NCBI RefSeq assembly: GCF_964275005.1
Contig: NC_092685.1
Span: 14,454,571 to 14,518,570, forward strand
Origin: Diadema setosum
Lineage: Eukaryota > Echinodermata > Echinoidea > Diadematoida > Diadematidae
Direction of reading: 5' to 3'
DNA: 64,000 nucleotides
Position numbers and translations under genes: made by a program. Below, piece by piece: positions 23,895 through 34,930 of the stretch (positions are counted from its first letter, which is position 1; every line of letters starts with the position of its first letter). Below the pieces are notes generated by a model. It had not been told where the DNA came from. It searched no databases and worked only from the letters and a program-made list of their open reading frames with translations.

Positions 23895-25041
23895 ACTAGA
23901 AATGTCGCTATGGCGACTGGTATGCCTCCTCTATAATGCATGATTCGCCCAATAGGTGTATGGTAAAATATCTTCACAATGTGTGATGACAGTTTCACAT
24001 AAATGGCAAAACATTGAAATGACAGGTTTGTCAGAAATGTCTTGAATGTTCACTTTCCTTGGACTAGGTTTGCTTTGCTTAGTGCAGGTACATGTACAAG
24101 TATTTGGGGAATTGAGGATTTTTACTTGACTTTTAACCAACCCTTATATAAGTTTATGCATCGAATAATTTTCAAGGTATGAAGAAAAAGTGTAAGTTTT
24201 AAGGAGTTGACCTTGACCTTTGACCCTGACTATTGACCCATGACCCCTAAATTCCCTAGCTAATCCCTGCCAGTCAATGCATGCATATATGTACCAAGTT
24301 CCATGAAGATACATTGAACCATTTGCGAGAAAAGTGAAATTGTAACATTTTCACATGACCTTTGACCGTTTGAGCTTTTACCTTATGACATGAAACTCTC
24401 TCTGGAGATATAGAATCATTACGCAGTAGTACATGTCTACACTAAGTTTCAAGAAAATACCTTTGAGCATTGCATAGATATGGGGGAAATAGCAACATTT
24501 TTAGCATTTGACCTTGACCTTTTGACCTATGACCTCTTGCCAATTTCACTAAAAAACTACTCAACTAATTGCCTTATCATACTTCATCCTTGGACCAAGT
24601 TTGTTGAAAGTTGCTTCATCCAGTTTTGAGTTATCACGTAAACAGATGAATTTCAGGATTTGACCTTGATCTTTGACCTTTGACCTCTGTCCGATTTCAC
24701 TCAAAAACTAATCAAGTAATTGTCCCATCATACATCATCCTCGGACAAAGTTTGGTAAAATTTGCTTGATCCAGTCTTAAGTTATCACGTAAACAGATAC
24801 AATTTCATGATTTGACCTTGACCTTTGACCTTGGCCTTTAGCCGATTTCACCCAAAATCTAATCAAGTGATTACCCAATCATACTTTATACCTGGACCAA
24901 GTTTGGTAAAATTCCAGTCAATATTACTCAAGTTATCGCGTAAACCAATGCGGACGGACATACGAACGGACGTACGTACGGACGGACGGACAACCCGAAA
25001 ACATGATGCCTCCGGCACCACTTCGTGGCGGAGGCATAAAA
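23895..25041 (+). mobile_element. Dispersed element with tandem DR1-type motifs
   Basis: The head is CTAGAAATGTCGCTATGGCG followed by GGTATGCCTCC. The tail is (GGAC)n and a GCCTCCG/CGGAGGC hairpin followed by ATAA. The interior from about 24200 holds repeated units of about 150 bp, each opening with TTGACC-rich sequence and containing a CCAAGTTTG block. Perfect TGACCTTTGACCT occurs at 24674-24686 and 24819-24831, near-perfect copies at 24214-24226 and 24356-24368, and a 2-bp-spaced version at 24515-24528. TATGCCTCC at the head is complementary to GGAGGCATA at the tail. No protein is encoded. The class is unresolved. Confidence 0.75.
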
Positions 25042-25350
25042 ATATTTTGAAGGAATTAAGGGAGGGACATTGTTTTGAATAATTAGGTAATAAAGCGTTC
25101 CAAACGTCCGGTCCATGGTACCTGATTGATCTTTGAGCTAAAATAAGTTAAGGATTATTTAAGTAATAATCTGTTGAATGGCAAGTCAGATATGTGTGTA
25201 TATTCAAATTTAAGTTATACATTCAAGAAATAGGGAGTTGCAGACAATATCTGTATAATATCACGCCTCTAAGAAGGCGATACCTGTACAACATTCCATG
25301 AACGCACTGCAGGCACCGTTATATCTGCTGTGGTCTTTTCATATTGGCAA
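25042..25350. other. No gene recognised
   Basis: AT-rich spacer between two mobile elements; nothing supported. Confidence 0.5.
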
Positions 25351-25353
25351 CAG

Positions 25354-25500
25354 GGGCCTGTTTCATAAAACTTGTCATCAGTGACAAATTGTCATAGATG
25401 TGAAAGAGCTACGGAAATCCTTGCATCTGATTGGCTGAGAATAAATTTGTCATAGAAATGTAGCAGTTGTCACTGATGGCAAGTTTTATGAAACGGGTCC
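25354..25500. mobile_element. MITE, GGGCCTGTTTCATAAAAC ends (copy 2)
   Basis: Inverted ends extend from GGGCCTGTTTCATAAAACTT inward to about 35 bp (TCATCAGTGACAA). On the minus strand it carries AGCCAATCAGATGCAAGGAT, the same internal block as copies 1 and 3. CAG flanks both sides. About 147 bp. Confidence 0.85.
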
Positions 25501-25558
25501 CAGACGTACACCACATTCACAATAATTGTAGACTACTTTCTAGCCGACTCGGCCAGTG

Positions 25559-25743
<185 letters not shown>

Positions 25744-25837
25744 TACATACATACATATATATCAGCAATTTCAAAATCTGTTTATCAAATAAACTTTGTA
25801 TGCTCATCAATATTTCATAAATGGTTTCCAATTATAA

Positions 25838-25870
25838 TATAATAATAATAATAATAATAATATAATAATT
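25838..25870. repeat. (AAT)n microsatellite
   Basis: Short trinucleotide tract; part of AT-rich spacer. Confidence 0.9.
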
Positions 25871-26830
25871 ATCTTGCAAAAAGTTAAAATCTGAATCCCC
25901 CATCTCAACCACACTATGCAGTTTCATAAAAATATCTGCAAATTTAACTGCATTTTCATCTTTAAAAAAGTTTTTGTAGATAATTTGCATACTAACTGGT
26001 GGCTAATAGATAATTATTCACCTTTGAACATTCTTTGATTTCTACAACATATAACATACAGAAGCAAACAAAGAAATATTTCCAACAAACATATACGCGA
26101 ATCGATACCTTTGGTTTATTTCTGATTCATCTCCATGATCCAACTCCAAGATACTTACAGGTAAAGAAACATATATCCATGTTTTAATACACAATGACAA
26201 AGATTTTCAGGAAAGCTTTAAAAGATCCTTCCATGAGGGGACAGTAAGGCAGTTCATATTTATCACAGGGTACACTCTGTATCATGCTCATGTCTTGTAA
26301 GTGTTAAACACAGCATGTGTATGCTTCTCCTGAGATCAAATACACAGCCCAATACATATTTTAAATGTTTAATCACTGCACTTCACATGTAACATTTTTT
26401 TTTTTTTTACTTTTGCAAGGCACTTAAAACAGAAAAATGATTTCATCATCAATCCGTAAGCACGACAGTATGATTAGAAGGGACGTACAGAGTACCTGTA
26501 ATTAATACTATTTATGCCACCCAAGATTAACTGCCTCTTATATTTTAGTGAAATGTTGAGGTCTTGCCTGGCAAATGTTGGCATTATTCATAATTCAGCA
26601 TTCAAACTTATTACAACAGTTCATTCGAAACAAAAACTTTTTTTTGGGGGGGGGGGGGGCACCATTGTCTTTGGAAAAGCAGAATCAGTGCTTAGCATGT
26701 GGTTTGTTGCATTAGTTTTATCTGGATTCACTGATATGGAGTATCACACCTCATAACACATGATCTAGTTATTGAAAAATAGTTCTGACTTTCTATCTCA
26801 AGCAATCTGGACTTTAAAAAAGTAGGAAAT
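25871..26830. other. No gene recognised
   Basis: AT-rich sequence with a T-run at about 26396-26408 and a G-run at 26646-26659. Nothing coding was recognised. Confidence 0.5.
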
Positions 26831-27013
26831 CCAAGCAACTCTCATTATGACAAAGTTCTCAGGACAGGCAGTTTTCTTTTGTTATATGGATATTTCATAA
26901 CAGCCAAACAAAGCAAAAAAAGATATATTGATGATAATTTTGAATCTGAAATTTTTACTTCGTCGTAGCTACATTTTTGTTTTAACTGTGCCCGTTGTAA
27001 CGGGAGTGCACAG
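26831..27013. mobile_element. pogo/Tigger-like MITE (copy 1)
   Basis: Diverged copy of the element at 37135-37322 in the same orientation: TTCTTTTGTTATATGGATAT, TTTTACTTCGTCGTAGCT and GTTGTAACGGGAGTGCAC can be aligned in order. Ends are eroded. Confidence 0.65.
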
Positions 27014-27630
27014 AAATTGCAATGTATTGAGCAGCACATTTTCTTGATTCACTTCAATCACTCGTATTAATACCACAATAATATTGAGAGACAGGTATGA
27101 CAGTAAACAGAGCTATCATCAAATCACAGTGATCACAAACATGTTCCTCACCTTATCACTGAAAAAAAAAGAAAAGAAAACTATTTCACTGCCATTGCAA
27201 GATCCTTAGAGAAAAATTGCAGAGCGATCTACAAATACAAATTACTACTGTATAACGCTGACAAAACTATTGGAAAACTGAGAATAAAAATTACAAATAT
27301 TTCAGGTAACCTTGATAATTGACAGAGGTTAATTGAAAGACAAAGATATGCACATAAGCTTTGCTTCTGTTCTGATCTTAACTTTGTTCTCAAAAATTCA
27401 GATTTTCCTAATTCAAATGAATCAATGATTACAATATTGGCAAAGGTATAATTATGGCAAGACATATTGATCCAATATAAAAAGCTGTTTGGGAAGTTGA
27501 AATCAATATAAATCATGACTTGTCCAAAGGAGAAATAGAGATTCATTTACGACACTGTATTAAAGGTAGGTGAAAGAGTTGAAAGTTGGAATGATTCAGC
27601 ACTATTTTACATTCCTTCAGTGTGCACAAG
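27014..27630. other. No gene recognised
   Basis: AT-rich sequence downstream of CRYZ with no recognisable exon. Confidence 0.5.
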
Positions 27631-27633
27631 ATA

Positions 27634-27793
27634 CTGAAAAAAAAATTTGCGTGCATGAAACTTTCACAAATTTCGTGTGAAGCAAAGATTCATGAAAAGT
27701 GAAATGTATGTGACATTGTTTATCTACACAACGCATCCAATACCCGTGGCAATTTGCGAAAGTTTCATTGTGTGAATGTTTCTGGTTTTACAG
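27634..27793. mobile_element. Tc1/mariner-like MITE (CTGTAAAA ends)
   Basis: Flanked by TA (27632-27633, 27794-27795). The right end, read inwards, is CTGTAAAACCAGAAACATTC then ATGAAACTTTCGCAAATT; the left end is CTGAAAAAAAAATTTGCG then ATGAAACTTTCACAAATT, an inverted match. A partial relative is at about 30918-30965, with the same CTGTAAAACCAGAAACATTC block. Confidence 0.75.
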
Positions 27794-27796
27794 TAT

Positions 27797-27938
27797 ACAA
27801 ATAATGACTGCTATGAGGGGCACAGTTAAAATTATGGGCCCAAGGTGATGTGAAAACCATAACTAGTTATGGTTTTCACATCACCGAGGACCTACATAAT
27901 TTTAACTGTGCCCCGAATATCAAGCTGTCATTATTTGT
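27797..27938. repeat. Near-perfect palindrome of about 140 bp with no loop
   Basis: Centre AACT|AGTT at 27864/27865. The left arm, GGGGCACAGTTAAAATTATG then GGTGATGTGAAAACCATAAC, recurs as its complement on the right with one small indel. Outer flanks (ACAAATAATGAC / GTCATTATTTGT) also pair. It abuts the MITE at 27634-27793. Probably a fold-back transposon. Confidence 0.9.
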
Positions 27939-28549
27939 TTTATATACCGAAAAATTTGAAAACCGAAAATATATATTCTAGTCTCTTTTACAGCACTCGT
28001 AATCAACGCTGATTAACGGCACGGCGGTCGTATCATTGGTGCGTACATATGAGTGATCTATGTGTACGGGTTGCGACTGTCTCCAAACCTATTTACAGGG
28101 CACAGTTGATTCTATGCCCCGGGCACAGTATATCATGACGTCATTTTGATCAAAAATGGGGTACAGCTATTTTCATGACTCCACTTTTAACCAATCAGAT
28201 GAGAGGAATCTATATATGAGGTATATAATATTTTATAAAGCTGTGATTATACATACTATGAGTCAAATTCATTTAAGACTCGTCAAATGAGACCAAAAGA
28301 ATGGGTGTGGTTAACAAGAAACTGAACATATGCTAAATTCAACATTGATTCCAATTCAAGTAATGACGACTTTGCGAAATGTCTACATTGCCAAGAATTT
28401 CAGTCCTGCAAGTCTGATTCAGCAAAGGTCGACTGTGTATATTGCTGAACCTTGATGGTACTCAGTCCTATGACAATTTTTTTTTTTTTCAAGGTTCTGA
28501 TTGGTCAATTTTGATAATGATGATGTGATGGTAATATCACCCCTCCATC

Positions 28550-28711
28550 TCATGGGACAAGGACAATTCTGCCGAGAGTCGACTTGGTCTCGATGACCTC
28601 CTTGTGGGCAGCAGGGGCCTCTTCTAGTGAGTACTCCCGGTAGACGACCGGCTTGATCCAGCCGCCCTCCATCCCAGCATGGACAGCAGCCACCTGGGCC
28701 TCTCTCTCAGC
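28550..28711 (-). CDS. CRYZ: CRYZ coding exon 8 and stop
   Basis: Fifty-three codons plus [23 protein letters not shown] to [10 protein letters not shown]; acceptor TTGTCAG|GCTGAG. I saw no clear AATAAA close downstream, so the 3' end of the transcript is undefined. Confidence 0.95.
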   Translation of the reverse strand, partial: AEREAQVAAVHAGMEGGWIKPVVYREYSLEEAPAAHKEVIETKSTLGRIVLVP

Positions 28712-31700
28712 CTGACAAAATATCACACAGACAGAACAACTCATTTGAAATGAGAGTACCTGGGTACTTATTTTCAACAGCAACAACAACAACAGCAGCA
28801 AAAACAAATCCTCATAGAAATCACAGTAAATCACATACTTAATGTTTATGTCTCATCTTCAAAGTGCAAATCCCAAACTATGTTTTTCTGAATGACACAA
28901 AGGTCCATGTTACAATCGCAATTGTTGTTGTGCTTTAAAGAAAAGAAGGGAGAGAAAAACGGGGCCCTTATAAAACAAATAATTTGCCCCAGACAATACT
29001 GACATAAATCAAAACATAACAGATCTTGATGATATCAAACATGAATATTAGATATACCAAATGTCTCTGCAAGGGAGCTCATAGCTCTCCACGAGGGAGC
29101 TCGTATTGGAAGTCACCGCAAGGGAGCTCATACAAAATATCTCTACAAAGGAGCTTATACAAATTTTAATTATTACTGTAATATTAACATTCAGTACCAA
29201 AAATAATAGTCGTGTCTCAAAAAAAGAGCCCATATTAAAAAAATACCATTAAGAATACAGCTCATATTAAAAGAATATGCAATTCCAGAACACTTATTCA
29301 CCCCTTGTATCTGAAGTCCTATGACATGGGTAACCTTCCAACACATTTCATACATTCACGTAGCATATTCTAAGCCAAAAGCTGACTTGTCTGCAAGACC
29401 TCAATCATGCCTTTCAAGCAGCAGAAGAACCCTTCCTCATTGGAACTCTGTTGTTTTGAACTGAAATCATCTGGTTTTATACAATTCCCTATTATTTTTG
29501 GTCTCTGTTTCTATGTCTTTTTATTTGCCATGCACTGTGCAAATGAAAAGGGCTATTAAAATAAACACAACATGAGATAACTAGTTCAGGGGAGCATTAT
29601 TTATGATCTATTTGGGTCCTTAAACATCAGCAAAAAGCCTCAAAAATATTGTAGCTTTAAGGGAAATGAAACCAAAATATACATGTGGATTGAGTGAATG
29701 CAGCAACATTAGTAGGACACATCAGCAAAGTTTGAGGACAAGAATGGGCTTAGCTTGTTTTGCGATAAACTCTTTATTTCTCTAACATTTGCATCACTTA
29801 CTTTAGTTGTCAGGGCCAGCATCACTCCAACAACAGATGTTTCTTTAGCCATGGTTGCCCGCGGACTAATCTCGATGTCTCCACGACTACCAACAACCTG
29901 TGTTTTCCAGGGAGAGAACGGATGAATTTCTTATCATAACATATAGATACAAGTGGGAGTGTGTGTTATATATATTCAAACACATATTTCTATAAACACA
30001 TACTGTAAAAGTGGATATTTTTGCTGTGTTGAAATTTTCGCACATTTTGCGCAACCAGCATGAAAATAAAAGCATGCAAATACTTTTGCTTGCCATATGT
30101 TCCAGTTGTTGATGGCTTGATTCCGTGGAATTAAAAACATGCAAAACTCATCTTACCAGGCCGAGCACGAGAAATTAGTCACGCGAAAATATCAATTTTT
30201 ACAGTGCGTACATTTCACCATGTAATCTGTGGATATCCAACACAGCTCGCTGAATGCCAAGTCCTATAGCCTCTGGGAGAGGAGTTTCAAATTACAGAGA
30301 GAAAAATTTAAGAAAGGGAGTCAGCTGTAGGCTACAAGTGGTAAAAATTGATATGGCGAAGATAAGAAATCTGATCAACAGTTCCTGACAGGGGATTATC
30401 CTTGAGAATAAGCTGAACTTACCGCCACGGTGCCTCCTGGGCTCAGCATGTCGAGATCTTTCTGCAGGTTGACGTTGGCAAGCATCTCCACTATCACATC
30501 CACCCCTCGTCCGTTGGTGGCATCCTGGGAGTATGGAAAGCCAAGGAACACAAAATATACTGTAAGACTCAAACATACTCTAGCATTTATGAGGAATTTT
30601 TTTTTTTCTTGGATTCTTTTTACCTAACTTTCTGCTGAATTCATCACCAAGAAGCACATTAGCCAAGATTTGACTTGAAATACTGAAGGCTTCTTCAGAG
30701 AGCTAATCTCTCTATCGATCATCGATAACAGACTTCAGATAATTTTTTTTTTCCCCTCTGACAGTAGATCATAATCATGATGTTCTACATTCTACACAAT
30801 GGGGTATCATGGGCATCACATCCTTGCACACAATGTAGAGGAAGAGTGAAATATTGAACTTGATCAACATTTTAATCCTCATGGTGACATTTATGGTCTC
30901 CAAATTCTACAACATTTACTGTAAAACCAGAAACATTCACGGCATGAAACTTTCGCAAATTGGAGCCGACCGAAGAATTTGAAGGCAAAACAGATAAAAG
31001 TCCTTTTCAAAGTTACAAAGTAAGGTTATCAGCAAATAGAGGAAAATAAAATTATTTCAATGATACTGCACTCCGTAAATAACCAAAAAACGTTTTTGAA
31101 GATATTGAAATGATCACATATGTTTGAACTATTTTCTTTGTTTTTCAGCAGCTTTAGTCTCAAAAACCTCAAATTGATAAAAATGGATGCATCTGGTTTT
31201 GCATTTGAACTCTTCATGTGTCAGCATGTTACCATTATCTTGCTGATGTAGCCCTCTTCTCTATGGCTAAATGCTTCATGTGCACCCTCTCTCTTGATCA
31301 GCTCCAGACCCTCTGCCGAGCCAGCCGTACCCAAGACACGCATGCCATACTGACGACAGAACTGGAGGGCAGCAATCCCTACCTACAGAGAGTATACAGG
31401 GTGTGGAGGTGGAAAAAAAAATCAAATTCAGTTGAATTTACACGTAATTCACTGCAAATGTTTGTTGGTATACTCGTAGCTGTTCAACAGGAGCCACAGA
31501 TATCCAAGAAATTTACAAAGGCTTTGGTGAGCTAAGTTGCATTTGTGGGAAGAGGTAGCACAATTTTATCCAAAGTGAACACAGATTTACAAACTGTGAA
31601 TATGTTTCAAATAGATTTCACTATGCACCTGTATACAAATTTTGCTTACATGTAAAACACCACATTCTGTGGCATAACATGTTTATTTTCTCTCAGTGTT

Positions 31701-34700
31701 GGTATAAGAATCACATACAAAAGGAGGGCTTTAAAATGCCAGCTTTGCACAGATATTCAGACATTTCCTGAACATCACTGTCTGCAGAATCAAAATAGTA
31801 CAGGAAAAACTAGAAATGTCGCTACAGCGACTGGTTATACCCCCGCCAAACAACATTTGATAAGCTTTGGTCAAAAAACTGAGGAAGTAGTTAAATCCGC
31901 AAGATCTTTCCTTGATCTTCTGCCATCAATATGCCGTTACCATGGCAACGTACTTTCGGGTACTGTCGAAAAATGTGTCTTGCACATCTACAACCAAAGG
32001 CACACATCTGTACCAAGTTTCATGGAAATTGGGCAAAAACTGAGGAAGTAGTTTGCAACACAAAATTTTCCATCATTTTGGCTCATAATATGTGAGCTGT
32101 TACCATGGCAACATACTTTTTGTCACTGTCAAGAAATGTGTCATGCTGACCTATATCCTAAGACAAACATTCAATATGAATTCCATGAGAATTGGAAGAA
32201 CACTGATGAAGCAGTTTTGCCATGAAGCATTTTGCCCTATATTTTACCAATAACATGCCGTTACCATGGCAACGCACTTTTTGCCACTGCGGAAATATGT
32301 GTCTTGCACATAACATATTCAGATGAACATCTGTACCTAATTTCATAAAAATTGATCAAAAACTGTGGGAGGAGTTCGCGACGCAAGATTTGTACCCATT
32401 TTTGCCCATAATATGCCATTACCATGGCAAGGTACTTTTGGGTACTGTCAAAAAATACGTCTTGCACATCTACAACCCAAGGCACACATCTGTGCCAAGT
32501 TTTATGGGAATCGGTTGAAAACTGAGGAAGTAGTTCGCGACGCAAGATTTGTACCCATTTTTGCCCATAATATGCCGTTACCATGGCAACGTACTTTTGG
32601 GTACTGTCAAAAAATACGTCTTGCACATCTACAACCCAAGGCACACATCTGTGCCAAGTTTTATGGGAATCGGTTGAAAACTGAGGAAGTAGTTCGCGAC
32701 GCAAGATTTGCAACGGACCGACCGCCCGACCGCCCGACCGACCGTCCGCTGATTCCTATATACCCCCTTCAAACTTCTTTTGGCAGGGGTATAAAAAAAA
32801 ATTGAATTACCATGAGTTGATTCATAATCTGCAGTTAATCACACAGGTAATTAGAATGCTGTTTCATAAATATGAATTGAATTTCCCCCTACTCATATGT
32901 ACTTTCAACGCACATCAATTCAACACAATATGTCTACTGTTTGTAATTTGCTCATTTCTTAAACCTGAATAAATTACGGACAAGAGATCTCCATTAAAGG
33001 AAAACTGATTGCCAAAAATATTGCTATCAGGAGCATATTCTGTTACTTTATATCAATTCACACTTCGTCCTTTGTGAAAAACAAACAACCCACAAACATT
33101 TCAATATTCACATGGTGAGCTTTTTTCATGCTTTCAGTGATTGAGAAGAAAATTGAATGAATGTTTTGATGACAGATAGAACAGATACAGTACCTTCAAC
33201 AGTAAAATACTTTACTGAAATATGCTAATTACTCTATATTCTTTTCTCCCATTTTTCATGGTTTAAGACAAATTAACATTCTGCTAATCCTGCATTTTCA
33301 ATGGGCTACACATTCACGTTGGCATTGAACTTATCACGAGTAGCACTAGGCATTGTTTGCCTAAATACTCACAGCACCGCTAGCACCATGAATCAACACT
33401 GTATGGCCGGGCAAGGTGCGCGCTCTGTTGAAGGGAAGCAAACAATAAAATCTGCAATGTCATATTTGAAGTATACTTATCATATGCACTCTGGCAGCAT
33501 CCCCACTCCCTTCTAATCAAAAAGAAAAATGAGGAAAAGACATACTATCACCTTATGTCTTTCATCTTCCAAGCAATCACTGATTACATACTTAACCCGT
33601 TCCATACGGGAACCTGGTGGTCAGTGTATTAAGTCTATGGGGAATCTGGAATTCAGTGTGGAACGGGTTAACTCATGATATTTATGACCTCCTATCCACG
33701 GCCTATATAACATGGAAACCCACTATCAGTATAAGTAAACTAAAGCATTTATGATAGAATGCTAATCTCACAGCAATTGCAAAGAAATTGTTGCATGTAT
33801 TGCATGCTGAATGACTTTGATAACTGGGGTGGCATCAATTAATACTTTGTAGCAAAAGAATAACTGTAAAACTTGAATAATGCAACCATTGAGGGTCAAA
33901 GGCACAAAGGGCCTACTGTGAAGACAAGTAATAATAAACCACGTAACTACACAAACACAAATTAAGAGCTAACTGGCTGTTGCTTTTGTAGTTGCTTGTT
34001 CTAGCAATTACAAATGTCAAAGAAACTCTTTCATTTAATGTGGCCATTACTTCTCTACTTGTGAGAGAAAATTTCCTAACCATCCTATCTCTTTAGCAAC
34101 ATTCTAATCACATTATTTTCCACGCCAACAGAAACATAATGATGTTGCGGCATCATTATAAATTCCAAAATTCTTATGTACATTTTCACAACTCTCAATT
34201 TAGGGTTCTATCAAACAGGCCAGACAGTTATACATGATGGAAAAGTGTGTAGTTTTGCATCTAACAGATATTCATAAACTCTGAGAACCTTGAAGGGCCT
34301 TATAATACATTTTGCATGGAGAAAGATGAAAATTCAAGTGTCCAGCATGTATAAAGCAAACAAACACTCGTAGTGTATGGACGCTAACTGAGAGGTTCAC
34401 ATCTCTATGCACAAGCTTGTATCTTAAAAAGGCCAGCTCGCTTATTTTTTTTTTCAATAATACAAGGATTTTGAACAAACACTTTCATATATCTACATGC
34501 ATGTTTACATATTTTTGAATTAACTTTTTTTTTTCTTTTGCAACTGTCTCAGAAAATAATGTGATATTGGAAATAAAATTTTATTTGAATTTGAATTTGA
34601 ATTTGAATTTGAACTGTCAGGACCCAATGGTTCTTCCTAGATGATGGGAGACAACATGAGAAGAACAGTGATTAAGATGGAGACATCTAGAACAGAGCTG

Positions 34701-34894
34701 GTCTTGCTTCATAATCTTGCTACCTGAGCTTCACTAGAAAAAGCATAGACTACACTGTATTATGGGGTGTAATTGTGTAATCTTAGCACTTTGGTATTAG
34801 CTGAGGTCTTAGAAATGTCAGTATCTAATCACAAAAGGTCTTCATACCACAGAACATCTCATCATCTGCAGTGCCATCTGCATTAAATACAAGC

Positions 34895-34930
<36 letters not shown>

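Noticed and set aside
23895-25041. Helitron assignment for the DR1 element
   Set aside because: The tail hairpin recalls Helitrons, but the expected CTRR terminus after the hairpin is missing and no clear TC start was seen.
32261-32805. 150- and 146-residue frames with internal repeats
   Set aside because: Both are translations of the ~160-bp tandem units of the X-box element, on opposite strands.
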